Source: Imperialibacter roseus (GTDB taxonomy: Bacteria > Bacteroidota > Bacteroidia > Cytophagales > Cyclobacteriaceae). From it: a DNA stretch of 64,000 nt. The notes beneath the pieces were generated by a model that was given only the letters and a program-made list of their open reading frames with translations, did not search any database and was not told the DNA's origin. A program made the position numbers and the translations under genes. The stretch covers positions 434,001 through 498,000 of the forward strand of contig NZ_CP136051.1 of NCBI RefSeq assembly GCF_032999765.1. Reading direction: 5' to 3'. Below are positions 18,484 to 27,340 of the stretch, piece by piece (position 1 is the stretch's first letter; every line of letters begins with the position of its first letter).

Positions 18484-19719
18484 TTAAAGCTGCAATCGAC
18501 GGTTTCCAATGCTCAATTCGGAGTTTGTTACCCACTCAATCTCAAGCCCATACCACCCCCCTAGAGGGCTCCCAGTTCTCTGTTTGAGGCTGCTTTGTGA
18601 GAGGTCGTAAGTCCAGACTTCCGTCGCCCCGCTCCTTGTGGAAAAAAAGGCTAGCTTTTGACCGTCTGGTGAAATGCTTGGCAAGTAAGAAGACCAGGGA
18701 TCATCAAATAGAATTTGAGAAGTTTTAGATTTTAAACTGTGCCTATATATAACCTGGTAATTATTTTCACTGCCGGAAAAATACACCTCCTCACTGTGTG
18801 GGCTGAGGGTAATTTTGTCAATCACGAAATTGGATGACTTCTCTAGAGCAAAGCTTTGCCTTCCAATGACTGGTTCTTTGAAGCTTCCATCTATTTTAAT
18901 TCGCCAAACCAGATCATTTTCATTTTCATCGCCGTCAATGTAGTAAATCCATTCACCGTTGGGTGAAAATGTCATAGAACCTAAAGTCGTGGAGAAAACC
19001 GGCAAATTGATAGTAGTGTCTTTGCCGAGATCGTAAACTGATAGCTGGAGATCCTTTCCTGAAGGATCATTGGCGTCAAGCCTTCTGGAAAAAGCAATAA
19101 GTCTGCCGGAAGGTGCCCACTCGCATTCTTTTACATTGTGTTCTATCCGGCGTGGTTCGTTTGTGTAATAAGGGAAAATATATAGGTCAGGCGTATCACG
19201 CCAATTGCTATAGATATATCGAGTAATATAAGCCGCACTGTCCGTCGTCGGTGAGAACGAGATGTTTTCGGCATGGTCGTAAACCCAGGAGCCCTTTGTA
19301 AGTTGTTTGGGCTTAGAAGGAACCACCATGATGGTGTCATACTGGACGGAAGCCAGTCCTTTTTTATTTCCTGCTACGGTGACATAATAGGGTGTGCCAT
19401 TGGTTAAATTCTCAATAGAAAGCCGGTTACCGTCTGTGAACAGCGTGGATACCCTTGTGAATTCAGCTTTTGCATCTGTAGAAACAAAGATGTCGTAGGA
19501 GTCTGGTTTGTTTCCCTTGACGGGAAGTGAACTGAGCGCTCCCGGCAGGAGACCACTACGACTAATGAACCCTAAGTCAATGCCAGACTCTTTTGGGTAA
19601 CCAACAAGGTAAGACGGGCGAAGAGGTACATCCAAAAGATCTTCCTGCTGGCATGAGGATAAAGCAATAAAGCCGAAAATAGACAGAAGTGTAGCCAATT
19701 TTCTCATAAGGCATTTCAT
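18484..19719 (-). CDS. Lipoprotein with TolB-like beta-propeller (WD40-like repeats)
   Basis: A 411-residue lipoprotein with lipobox ALSSCQ (Cys about 23). Residues 55-130 look like a fibronectin type III module (GNRLSIENLTNGTPYYVTVAG). The rest has repeated WD40-like/TolB blocks: CEWAPSGRLIAFSRR, MTFSPNGEWIYYIDGD, ITLSPHSEEVYFSGS and PSISPDGQKLAFFSTR. Such propellers usually bind proteins or polysaccharides at the envelope. No catalytic residues are evident. An internal ATG at 19707 (MRKLATLL) gives an equally good signal peptide. Function unknown. Confidence 0.8.
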   Translation of the reverse strand: MKCLMRKLATLLSIFGFIALSSCQQEDLLDVPLRPSYLVGYPKESGIDLGFISRSGLLPGALSSLPVKGNKPDSYDIFVSTDAKAEFTRVSTLFTDGNRLSIENLTNGTPYYVTVAGNKKGLASVQYDTIMVVPSKPKQLTKGSWVYDHAENISFSPTTDSAAYITRYIYSNWRDTPDLYIFPYYTNEPRRIEHNVKECEWAPSGRLIAFSRRLDANDPSGKDLQLSVYDLGKDTTINLPVFSTTLGSMTFSPNGEWIYYIDGDENENDLVWRIKIDGSFKEPVIGRQSFALEKSSNFVIDKITLSPHSEEVYFSGSENNYQVIYRHSLKSKTSQILFDDPWSSYLPSISPDGQKLAFFSTRSGATEVWTYDLSQSSLKQRTGSPLGGWYGLEIEWVTNSELSIGNRRLQL

Positions 19720-19795
19720 TTAATGTAAATATAAGACGTCCAATGCTTGAGTTTGGTAGGAAGTGGAGAATAAATATTCTACGGTTTATGCGAAG

Positions 19796-20701
19796 TTAAC
19801 CAATTACAACCCCTCTTTTTTTCGTCTCTTCCTCATGCCATTTCTGGAACTGCTTGGTTACAGGCCCAACTTTCCCATCGCCAATCTGTCTGCCATCCAC
19901 CTGAACTGCCGCTGCCAATCCACCCTCTGTGCCAGTGGTGAACATCTCGTCCATGTTGTACATCTCGGCAATCGTAATGTTCTTTTCCTTCCATTTCACA
20001 CCATTTCTTTCAGCCAGCTCGAGCATAAGCGCTCTGGTAATACCGGGAAGGCAAAAATCAGCGAACGGTGTGATAAGCTCTCCCTTTTTTGCAAAGAAAA
20101 TATTGGTTGTATTGGTCTCGCTCACGTAGCCATTCAGGTCAAGCATCACAGCGCCGTCGCAATTAGCATGGTTAGCTTCGATCTTCGCCAGGATATTATT
20201 GATCAGGTTGTTGTGGTGGATTTTTGAGTCCAGACACTGCGGGGAGTTGCGACGGATGGAGGACGTAATCAAGGTCAGACCTTGCTCAGTCGTGTAAATA
20301 GGCGCCTTCCATTCAGCCAGCACGATGAGTGTGGGGCCATACTGGTTCAATTTTGGATTCATGCCGGAGGTAATCTTTTTGCCTCTCGTGAGCGTCAGCC
20401 TGATATGCGCATCGCTCATCATGCCATTCACTTTCAGCGTTTCTACCACAGCCTTTTTCACTTCCTCTTTCGATGGAGTGCCTTCAAAAGCCATTGCTTT
20501 GGCTGAGTTGACCAATCTTTCGAGGTGTTCGTCCAACATAAACACTTTCCCGTCATACACTCTCAAGCCTTCCCAAACGGAATCGCCGCCCTGCACCACG
20601 CTGTCAAACACAGACACCTTGGCGTCTTCACGGGCGTAAAACTGGCCATCGATATATACTTTGATGTCGTTGTTTTTTGGGTTAGGTAATTTTGGATCCA
20701 T
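19796..20701 (-). CDS. Class IV aminotransferase (branched-chain / D-amino acid type)
   Basis: A 301-residue fold-type IV PLP enzyme. Family marks are GDSVWEGLRVYDGKVFMLDEH (part of the N-terminal domain), the Schiff-base Lys in CLDSKIHHNNLINN (about residue 161), and GYVSETNTTNIF for phosphate binding. The Ser-Glu-Thr-Asn block and the general layout fit IlvE-like enzymes, but many such Bacteroidota proteins are not the main IlvE. It follows the sulfotransferase-like gene by 123 nt on the same strand. The two products correspond to the two halves of certain plant proteins called branched-chain-aminotransferase-like, as I recall them. Confidence 0.85.
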   Translation of the reverse strand: MDPKLPNPKNNDIKVYIDGQFYAREDAKVSVFDSVVQGGDSVWEGLRVYDGKVFMLDEHLERLVNSAKAMAFEGTPSKEEVKKAVVETLKVNGMMSDAHIRLTLTRGKKITSGMNPKLNQYGPTLIVLAEWKAPIYTTEQGLTLITSSIRRNSPQCLDSKIHHNNLINNILAKIEANHANCDGAVMLDLNGYVSETNTTNIFFAKKGELITPFADFCLPGITRALMLELAERNGVKWKEKNITIAEMYNMDEMFTTGTEGGLAAAVQVDGRQIGDGKVGPVTKQFQKWHEEETKKRGVVIG

Positions 20702-20824
20702 GGGAAGAAAGTTATTGGTTAAAGGTTATTCGATAATGTGCAGGTAGACTAAAAGGTAATTAGTTAAGTACAAGGGGCTAATGGCGAATTTTCCAAGGTT
20801 TGTCGGGTGTTTTTTTGGTGTAAT

Positions 20825-21544
20825 TTACACTTTGACAGCACTTTTGTAAAGCTCTTCATATAGTTCAATGCTTTCATCCATCAGCGGCTGCAGGTCGGGC
20901 CGGATTTTCTCATTTTTAGGAGTGTACTGGGCAAAGCCAGTCGACTTATGCACGTTGTGGTACCAATAGGGAGCCCAGGCTCCATCTTCCGGCCTTGCAC
21001 CAGCTTCCCATGCCAGCATTTGTTTGTAAAATGGGATACCAACAAAGCTGCAAAACGCTCTGAGCATCCCTTCTGGGTTAAGCAGAAGGTCTTTTGAATC
21101 GAAAATAAATGTTTCTTTGCCTGCGGCTTTTAGTTTCTTAAAGAGCTCTAGTTGCTTGTCCAGCCCGGTATCACGTAGCGCAGGGTGCGGCAGCTGATTA
21201 ACAAGCGACGGAAGCATTTCCCTTGGGTCACGAATGAGAAACAGATTGACCAGCTCATCAAGAAACGATTCATCGAGGCCAACGAGGTGGTGGCACATGT
21301 TTTTGATAAAGTAGACCGGTTTACCGTTAAAGCCCAGGATAGTTTTGGAGATAATTTTGTCGGCGTTTTTTTCCAAAACTTCCAGCAAATGGTCTTTCCC
21401 CGGATGCTCCGACCCCGTTGTTTTTAAGTAGTAACCATATAAAGGCTCATCCACCACCGCCGTGTCGGGGCGCTGAGCAAATGAGTACATCAAAGCGGTG
21501 GAAACATTGCGTGGGCCGGACCAAACTGAAATGCGAAGCGTCAT
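20825..21544 (-). CDS. Sulfotransferase-like P-loop protein
   Basis: A 239-residue protein starting MTLRISVWSGPRNVSTALMY; the SGPRNVSTAL segment sits where sulfotransferases have their 5'-PAPS-binding loop. An FLIRDPREMLPS block (about residues 115-126) matches the second 3'-phosphate-binding motif (R-D-P-R). A longer reading to 21601 adds 19 residues with no family likeness, so the ATG at 21544 is chosen. No leader. Substrate unknown. It is the upstream neighbour of the class IV aminotransferase gene, and the pair probably acts in one pathway. Confidence 0.75.
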   Translation of the reverse strand: MTLRISVWSGPRNVSTALMYSFAQRPDTAVVDEPLYGYYLKTTGSEHPGKDHLLEVLEKNADKIISKTILGFNGKPVYFIKNMCHHLVGLDESFLDELVNLFLIRDPREMLPSLVNQLPHPALRDTGLDKQLELFKKLKAAGKETFIFDSKDLLLNPEGMLRAFCSFVGIPFYKQMLAWEAGARPEDGAWAPYWYHNVHKSTGFAQYTPKNEKIRPDLQPLMDESIELYEELYKSAVKV

Positions 21545-21667
21545 AGACTGATGATGAAAAGCGAATATATTTTGATTTGGGTGTAAATGGTAGTAATACA
21601 ATCGGTTTCGGTGATAAATACCCTTTTAAGCTTTCATCCGTGCATCCGTTTGATGATTTTTGCATGC

Positions 21668-21784
21668 CATTGAGTTAAGAGCATTTTACCCTTTCATTCC
21701 CTAAAGGGCTCAATTAACATTGGGTTCCCCCTTTAGGGTTGGGGTTAGAAAGGTGATATCGACCGCTAACCTCTTAACTCAATG
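21668..21784. repeat. 117-bp nested inverted-repeat element ending on the MFS start codon
   Basis: Outer arms are CATTGAGTTAAGAG (21668-21681) and CTCTTAACTCAATG (21771-21784), perfect over 14 bases. Inside lie ACCCTTTC (21688-21695) with GAAAGGT (21748-21754), pairing with one bulged base, and CCCTAAAGGG (21699-21708) with CCCTTTAGGG (21729-21738). The right outer arm includes the ATG of the MFS gene at 21782. The part CCCTTTAGGGTTGGGGTTAG resembles a block in the hairpin at 63526-63583. Confidence 0.8.
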
Positions 21785-22969
21785 ACGTTGATCCTCATGG
21801 ATATGACCGACCAAACTTCCTCTGTAATTTTGAATAAAACAAGGCTTCGCATTGCCGTGGCTTCTATCTTTTTTGTGCACGGTCTTAACTTTTCCAGCTG
21901 GGCAGCAAGGATTCCCGATATACAGCTTAAACTGGGACTTAGCGAAGCAGCCCTGGGCGGTGTGCTGTTGATTTTGCCGTTGGGCTCTCTTGCTTCTTTA
22001 CCGTTTTCCGGAGTCATTATCGACAAGCTAGGCAGCCGTCTGGTGGTGCTGGTTGCAACACTTGGGTACGCTCTCACTTTGCCTTTTCTCGGTTTTTCAT
22101 CCAGCGTGGCTATGCTGAGTGTCGGGCTCTTCATTTATGGTTTTTTTGGGAATACGGTGAATATCGCTGTGAATACACAAGCCATCGGGGTTCAGACACA
22201 TTACGGGCGAACCATTATGGCTTCATTTCACGGCACCTGGAGCCTGGCGGGCTTCACCGGAGCGGGCATTGGCACGCTGATGGTGGCGCTCGGTATAGAG
22301 CCGCAGATTCATTACCTGATCATGCTGGCATTGGTGGTTGTTATTCTTTCGATCAATTACCCTCATACACTTAAGGAAGATGTAAACCGCAATACCGGCA
22401 AATTCAAGTGGGTAAAACCTGACGGAACCCTGGTAAAAATTGGACTCATTGCCATGTGTGGTATGATGAGCGAGGGTTGTATGTTCGACTGGAGCGGAGT
22501 TTACTTCAAAAAAGTAGTAGAGGCGCCGGATGCGTGGGTGCCGCTGGGTTTCAGTGCATTTATGATGACCATGGCCGGGGGGCGGTTTATCTCCGACCGG
22601 CTCACAAATAGATTTGGAATAGGCACGGTCTTGAAAGGTAGTGGTATTCTTATTGCCAGCGGGCTGCTGTTCGCTGTGGCTTTACCCTATTTTGCAACAG
22701 CACTGATTGGGTTTCTTTTGGTAGGTTTTGGTGTGTCGTCGGTGGTGCCTCTTGCCTATTCAGTGGCTGGAAAATCTAAAACCATGTCGGCGGGTATGGC
22801 GCTAACCATGGTGAGCTCTATTTCTTTTCTTGGGTTTCTTTTAGGCCCGCCTCTCATTGGGTTTATTGCCGAGGCCAGCAGCTTGCGTGCATCTTTCCTT
22901 TTCATCGCTGTTATTGGCAGCCTGGTGGCTGTGATTACGTCGATGAGCAAGACAATACAAAGGGCTTAG
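21782..22969 (+). CDS. MFS transporter, YbjJ-like
   Basis: A 395-residue, 12-helix major facilitator. The first helix (FFVHGLNFSSWAARIPDIQ) with the W-A-x-R-x-P pattern, and GVLLILPLGSLASLPFSGVIIDKLGSR with the loop 2-3 D-x-x-G-x-R motif, match the YbjJ/fucose-permease-like group. The substrate is unknown. The first ATG (21782) falls in the right arm of a long inverted repeat; ATGs at 21797 and 21803 would move the start just past the hairpin and are possible. The gene is alone on its strand here. Confidence 0.87.
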   Translation: MTLILMDMTDQTSSVILNKTRLRIAVASIFFVHGLNFSSWAARIPDIQLKLGLSEAALGGVLLILPLGSLASLPFSGVIIDKLGSRLVVLVATLGYALTLPFLGFSSSVAMLSVGLFIYGFFGNTVNIAVNTQAIGVQTHYGRTIMASFHGTWSLAGFTGAGIGTLMVALGIEPQIHYLIMLALVVVILSINYPHTLKEDVNRNTGKFKWVKPDGTLVKIGLIAMCGMMSEGCMFDWSGVYFKKVVEAPDAWVPLGFSAFMMTMAGGRFISDRLTNRFGIGTVLKGSGILIASGLLFAVALPYFATALIGFLLVGFGVSSVVPLAYSVAGKSKTMSAGMALTMVSSISFLGFLLGPPLIGFIAEASSLRASFLFIAVIGSLVAVITSMSKTIQRA

Positions 22970-22977
22970 GTCATGGA

Positions 22978-24240
22978 TCAGAAGCGATAGGTGCCGGTAA
23001 AGTACAGGGTTGTGAAGATAGGGTTGAAAACTGAGAACCGAAACCCATTGCTTATTTCATAGTCCAATCCCAGATAGATATTTTTCTTTCCTAAACCTGC
23101 TCCCACAACAATTCCCCTTTCCATTTTTTTATCAGACTGGTCGGCGAGCGTTTCGGTGTCGGAAGTGTAAAAATGGCGCTGTGTCAACACTTTTTCTTTA
23201 ACGAGAAACCCATTTAACATCCCGCCTTGAAAATAGATTTCAGTTCCTGAGTTGAGTGGGTGGATATATCTAAACATCGTATGAAGCTTGATATAGCTAA
23301 ACTGGTAGGTTGTTATCTCGTAGTTGTCAGCGTTTGCCGCAGTTCGATTACTGGCCTCAGCATTGATTGAAGTAAACCGAAGGTTATTCTGAAGTGCCCA
23401 GCTCGTTCGGGGGATTTTTGCGTACAAGCCAATTCCTAAGCTCGGGCTGAATGAGGACGGAATATCTTTATTGAAAGTGCCGTCCTTAGTGTTCACAATG
23501 GCTGCGACTGCGCTAATCTCGGGTCTAAACTTCATAGTCTCCGTTGCTGCCACATAGGTAGAGCCGTTGTTGTATTTGTCAACGATATTGATCAAAGCTT
23601 TCTGTTTGAACTCAAGTTTTTCAAAATCTTTAGCCACAAAAGTGCTATTGTCCTTCATTAAATTGTAGAGCTCATTTTTATAACCCTCATTGGTTTTCAC
23701 TTGAGCAACACCAGTTGATGTTGTGATGCTTGATACTGTACCATCTGGATTGGTCGAATAGTAGTATTTTCTGTAGGTAAGCTCTTTAGGTGGGGATGCC
23801 CCTTTGGAGACAAAGTAGTGTGATTTATCACTTGCGTCGATTAGACCATAGAGTTCAATGGTTCCATTTACCAGGTTTCTAACAAAAACCGTCTTGTTTG
23901 TCAGGGTCGGCTCAGCCTTTGTGTCTAGTTTTTTTAAGTCCATTGACCCAAAATCGATTTCAAGGTTAAAAGAAGTGAAAACCTCTTTTACATCGTCGTC
24001 CAAATAGATTGTAAGTGACTGTGCGTTTTCTGCTGTGTAAGTGGTGACTGTGCCATTCTGGTGACGAAATTCGAAGGAAGTTGGGGTCTCTTTTCGTGCT
24101 TCATAATTGATTTCGCCTTGCAATAACGTTCCATCAGAAGTTACCAACTCGCCAGGTAGTAGTTGCTTTTGTGAAAAGGCAGCTGAAATGGAGGATATCA
24201 AAAGTATCAAAAATAGATTGGCGCATTTATTATTACTCAT
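22978..24240 (-). CDS. Exported protein with C-terminal outer-membrane beta-barrel
   Basis: A 420-residue protein with a signal peptide (ending ISAAFSQ, about residue 24). The first half has a KQLLPGELVTSDGTLLQGEINY opening seen in several Bacteroidota hypotheticals. From about residue 240 the sequence alternates polar and apolar residues and ends TLYFTGTYRF, a terminal Phe typical of outer-membrane barrels. No known enzyme motif. It is convergent with the MFS gene, with an 8-nt gap between stops. Confidence 0.7.
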   Translation of the reverse strand: MSNNKCANLFLILLISSISAAFSQKQLLPGELVTSDGTLLQGEINYEARKETPTSFEFRHQNGTVTTYTAENAQSLTIYLDDDVKEVFTSFNLEIDFGSMDLKKLDTKAEPTLTNKTVFVRNLVNGTIELYGLIDASDKSHYFVSKGASPPKELTYRKYYYSTNPDGTVSSITTSTGVAQVKTNEGYKNELYNLMKDNSTFVAKDFEKLEFKQKALINIVDKYNNGSTYVAATETMKFRPEISAVAAIVNTKDGTFNKDIPSSFSPSLGIGLYAKIPRTSWALQNNLRFTSINAEASNRTAANADNYEITTYQFSYIKLHTMFRYIHPLNSGTEIYFQGGMLNGFLVKEKVLTQRHFYTSDTETLADQSDKKMERGIVVGAGLGKKNIYLGLDYEISNGFRFSVFNPIFTTLYFTGTYRF

Positions 24241-24340
24241 CGATATTTTTTGAATTTTGGTAAGGATATAAATAATCGATAAATAAATAAAATATTTACT
24301 AAATTATAGCTAGCGAGCACTTTGCTTCAAATGCTACTTT

Positions 24341-25336
24341 TTACTTTTTCGGCTGATACATCATCAAGTCATCAATCAACGTATTGACTTTGCGCACCTC
24401 CATTTTCTCCACCAGGCGGGCATGGTCCTTACCGCTTGTATCCCAGGTGTTGGTGCCGGTTGAGTCGACCGACATGTGGCCGGTTTGAATGCTGTAGTAG
24501 GGATCGTAGCCCTTTACAGCTACCAATACTGCCGTCTGATCCCAGCTCATGCGCCCTGCTGAGTCTTGTGGATCTAATGGAATAGAAATGCGAAAGACAT
24601 CTTTTACGGGGCTGTTTTTGATAGCTGCGTTATTGATCAGAGGAAGTCCCGTTTTGATTTTTTGCCCAATATGAAATCCGCTAAGTAGGATAGGCGTCGG
24701 CCACTCTTCCATCACCTGCATCGATGCGATAGGATCTCTTTTTACGTTGTATTCCGCCCCGGTTGGAAACCAGCCTGCCATGCTTACCAGCTGCTTCACC
24801 TTTTTGGCCACAAGCTGCTTGCCGCTCAGGTCGCTGAATTGGTCGGGAGCCGAGTTGAGGAGGTTGGCAAGATTGGTGAAAAAGCCCACCGTAACGACGG
24901 TCACACTGCCGTCGGGTTGCGCTGCTAATACCTTGCGGTAGACCTCCACTGCAACTGGCGCTTCGTCATTTGACTGTAGCCGATGGGGGTAATTAGCAAT
25001 TACCGAATCGGTCCAGTGCTGCTTGTCGGTGTCGGCTACCGATGGGCCTTTAGGCACACCGATGGGCAAGCCTGGCCTTCCAAAATAAGTATTGAACACG
25101 TCAATAGCCGCAGCTGCGTTCGGGTGGCTACAGCTGGCAACGGTCGCCAGAATGTTCACCTGACCACTGTCGGCCAATGCATGGAGGAGGGTGATCGCTC
25201 CGACATCATCGTAGTCCGGCCCAAAGTCCGTGTCGAAGATCAATTGAACGGATTCTGTCTGGGTTTTGGCTTTATCATCACAAGCCGCACTGCCAAGGAG
25301 AACGACTACAGCTGTTAGGAGACTAAAATTCTTCAT
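24341..25336 (-). CDS. Nucleoside hydrolase lipoprotein
   Basis: A 331-residue protein with lipobox GSAAC (Cys 19). The mature start LIFDTDFGPDYDDVGAI holds the calcium-binding D-x-D-x-x-x-D-D motif of inosine-uridine-preferring nucleoside hydrolases. Further on are a GFFTNLANLL block and a late DQTAVLVAV, both usual in the family. It should split the N-glycosidic bond of nucleosides, or a related ribosyl bond, in the periplasm or at the surface. It lies 34 nt after the small alpha-beta-barrel gene and may be cotranscribed with it and the LytTR gene. Confidence 0.88.
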   Translation of the reverse strand: MKNFSLLTAVVVLLGSAACDDKAKTQTESVQLIFDTDFGPDYDDVGAITLLHALADSGQVNILATVASCSHPNAAAAIDVFNTYFGRPGLPIGVPKGPSVADTDKQHWTDSVIANYPHRLQSNDEAPVAVEVYRKVLAAQPDGSVTVVTVGFFTNLANLLNSAPDQFSDLSGKQLVAKKVKQLVSMAGWFPTGAEYNVKRDPIASMQVMEEWPTPILLSGFHIGQKIKTGLPLINNAAIKNSPVKDVFRISIPLDPQDSAGRMSWDQTAVLVAVKGYDPYYSIQTGHMSVDSTGTNTWDTSGKDHARLVEKMEVRKVNTLIDDLMMYQPKK

Positions 25337-25370
25337 CTTTTTTTGCTACAATATATTGCTAACTGTCACT

Positions 25371-25673
25371 CTATAGTTTCTCTCCTTTTATCAAAGTCAC
25401 CGACTTGATCGACTCTTCCTTCAGGTGCAGAAACTTCTTTCTTTCCTCGTCTTTCATATATGCCTCGAAGTCGGTTTGTGATTCGAAGCTTACATAGTGA
25501 ATTTCGTAGGGTTCTTCTATCGCAATGTCGATATACGACTCCTTCGATGGACGAAGCCTGAAATGCAGCTTCCCATTGTAGATGGGTATTCGTGGAATGG
25601 CGATGGCTTCAAATTGATTGAAGATATCTTCCTTTCCTTCTTTGATGTAGATAAGTTGGGTGAGGTATAGCAT
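25371..25673 (-). CDS. Small dimeric alpha-beta barrel protein (DUF1330/NIPSNAP-like)
   Basis: A 100-residue soluble protein. It opens with a strand-helix unit (MLYLTQLIYIKEGKEDIFNQF...) and has the second unit IHYVSFESQTDFEAYMKDEER, the typical two-repeat beta-alpha-beta plan of dimeric ferredoxin-like barrels. No catalytic residue can be named. It lies between the LytTR regulator (30 nt upstream) and the nucleoside hydrolase (34 nt downstream), all on the minus strand. Confidence 0.65.
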   Translation of the reverse strand: MLYLTQLIYIKEGKEDIFNQFEAIAIPRIPIYNGKLHFRLRPSKESYIDIAIEEPYEIHYVSFESQTDFEAYMKDEERKKFLHLKEESIKSVTLIKGEKL

Positions 25674-25703
25674 GTTTTTTTGATAGGCTCAGCTAAAAGT
25701 TTT

Positions 25704-26531
25704 CTATTGCTCCATCCAACTTCTGAATTCCTGCGCTTTTTTCCTACTGACAGTGATCTCTTCCGTCGGACTCGGCGATAGTTTTAACAGTACTTTACCC
25801 GTTGGGTCATTTTTCATAGAGACGATGGCTCTCCGCTGAGCGATACACTGCCGGTTGACTCTGAAAAAATCAGTTTTTTCCAGCCATTGTTCCAATTGAT
25901 CGAGCGTGTCGTCTAAAGTGTATTCTTTGCCTTCGAAGGTTTGTAGCGCATTGAAGTCGCCCACCTTGTGCACGTAAGCAATACTTGAAGAGGCCAGAGG
26001 GACTTTGGTTTTTCCAAAGTTGGCTAAAATCGTCTTTCTGGACACGGTATTTGCTTCCTGGGCTCCTGCTTTTTGCTCAAGCCTCGCCTCATAATATGCC
26101 CTCATATAGAGCAGACCGTAGGCCATTTGAATGATGGTGACAATCAGGCACGCAAAAGGCACATCGTATGCGAAGACTACGGCGACATTGAACTCAGGTG
26201 GTCTGGTCATGAAGAATTCGTTGTAGAAAAAGCTCACCAGCACAGTTAGCAGCACAGTAAACCCGTACACAACAAACCCCTGGATAAAGGCCCGAAGAGC
26301 AGCTTGCCCCTCCCAGGCCACTCTCCTGTCAAGGTGTACAATGGTTGCTCTTGTGACTGTAAAAATAATGCCGATCACCAATATGGCCGTAGCTACGTCG
26401 AGGTAGTAAATAGGGGTGCTGAGCAGGTCTTTGAGCGAAGCCGTCTCGCCTGTATGGCGGTAAAGCACCCCAAAGAAGGGAACAAGCAGCCAAAGCCACA
26501 TGTCCTGGTAGCGATGTGAACGATGCTCCAT
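25704..26531 (-). CDS. Membrane-anchored LytTR-family transcription regulator
   Basis: A 275-residue protein with four hydrophobic helices in the first half (about residues 13-25, 44-63, 85-108 and 125-150) and a LytTR DNA-binding domain in the second (about 180-275). The domain shows YVHKVGDFNALQTFEGKEY, LEKTDFFRVNRQCIAQRRAI and the closing LKLSP-x6-VSRKKAQEFRSWM. There is no receiver domain, so it is a one-component membrane sensor. On the minus strand TATATTTG (26538-26545) lies only 6 nt before the ATG, hinting at a very short leader. Three 21-bp direct repeats, apt LytTR sites, lie in the shared upstream region. Confidence 0.88.
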   Translation of the reverse strand: MEHRSHRYQDMWLWLLVPFFGVLYRHTGETASLKDLLSTPIYYLDVATAILVIGIIFTVTRATIVHLDRRVAWEGQAALRAFIQGFVVYGFTVLLTVLVSFFYNEFFMTRPPEFNVAVVFAYDVPFACLIVTIIQMAYGLLYMRAYYEARLEQKAGAQEANTVSRKTILANFGKTKVPLASSSIAYVHKVGDFNALQTFEGKEYTLDDTLDQLEQWLEKTDFFRVNRQCIAQRRAIVSMKNDPTGKVLLKLSPSPTEEITVSRKKAQEFRSWMEQ

Positions 26532-26583
26532 ATTTCACAAATATAGTTTTTCGCTAAATCTGTTTGTTGGGATTTTTCGGACT

Positions 26584-26646
26584 GTTCTTTCGGGTGCTTA
26601 AACGGTCATTTCGGGCGCTCAATTTGTTCTTTCATTCTTAAAAAGG
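26584..26646. promoter_or_regulatory. Three 21-bp direct repeats, likely LytTR operator
   Basis: Copies start at 26584, 26605 and 26626, an exact 21-base period (two helix turns). They begin GTTCTTTCGGG, GTCATTTCGGG and GTTCTTTCATT. Copies 1 and 2 agree at about 14 of 21 places. LytTR dimers usually bind direct repeats spaced by about two turns. The array lies between the divergent LytTR gene and the barrel/serine-hydrolase genes, so it could control both. Confidence 0.65.
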
Positions 26647-26710
26647 CCGTAGCAAGCTAACGGATGCGCTTTTGTGACGTTCAACGCACTGTAAAAAAAA
26701 ACTCAGCAGA

Positions 26711-27331
26711 ATGAAAAGGAACTTAAAAAGAAAGATGCTCCTGAACAGTTACCTGTTGCTCGCCATTATGGGTTGCCAGCATGCAACAGAAGCTCAGCAA
26801 CTGCCGTCACTAAAAGTTAGTGTGCTTTGCCAGGGGTTTGGTCATAGCCTGTCGGGCGTGCCCAACCCTTCATTGTCGTATGGCCTAAGGGTGGGCACCG
26901 AGTGGAGTTACTTTACCAAAGGTATTTTTAGCGTTGGTCAGGATGTCAACCTGGGTTGGTATGTGCACAAGCGCATGCAAAATTCCTGGATGGTGTCGAC
27001 GGCACCCACAATCCGCCTCGCCACCAAAGGAGGCTTCGAAGCTTATTTCTCACTGGGGGCTGGCAAGGCAGTTAACCTGATGGCTCAAAACGGCTACAAA
27101 GACAATGGCGACGGAACCTTCACCAGAGAGTATCATGCATTTTATTCACCGTGGCTTCTCACAGGCTCTCTGGGCATTGGCTACAATCTGGGCAAACGTT
27201 CGAACCTGAATATGACTGTTTTTGCCGAAACGCAAACGATAGCCGAGCTGGTGCGAAATCAGTATACACCTGTTTTCCCCCACCATTTGTTCCACATAGG
27301 AGCAAGAATTCCTTTTTCCTCCAACTTTTAA
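26711..27331 (+). CDS. Small outer-membrane beta-barrel protein, function unknown
   Basis: A 206-residue exported protein. After a basic start and hydrophobic leader (SYLLLAIMGCQHATEAQ) it is made of alternating strand-like segments (LSYGLRVGTEWSYF, FSVGQDVNLGWYV, LTGSLGIGYNLG) and ends HIGARIPFSSNF with a terminal Phe. GC within the leader could be read as a lipobox (MGCQ), but cleavage at TEAQ is as likely. The serine hydrolase gene follows after 9 nt, so they form one unit, facing away from the LytTR gene. Confidence 0.65.
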   Translation: MKRNLKRKMLLNSYLLLAIMGCQHATEAQQLPSLKVSVLCQGFGHSLSGVPNPSLSYGLRVGTEWSYFTKGIFSVGQDVNLGWYVHKRMQNSWMVSTAPTIRLATKGGFEAYFSLGAGKAVNLMAQNGYKDNGDGTFTREYHAFYSPWLLTGSLGIGYNLGKRSNLNMTVFAETQTIAELVRNQYTPVFPHHLFHIGARIPFSSNF

Positions 27332-27340
27332 TGTACTACA

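Noticed and set aside
21668-21784. Insertion sequence ends
   Set aside because: No transposase frame or target duplication is visible; at most a non-autonomous palindromic element.
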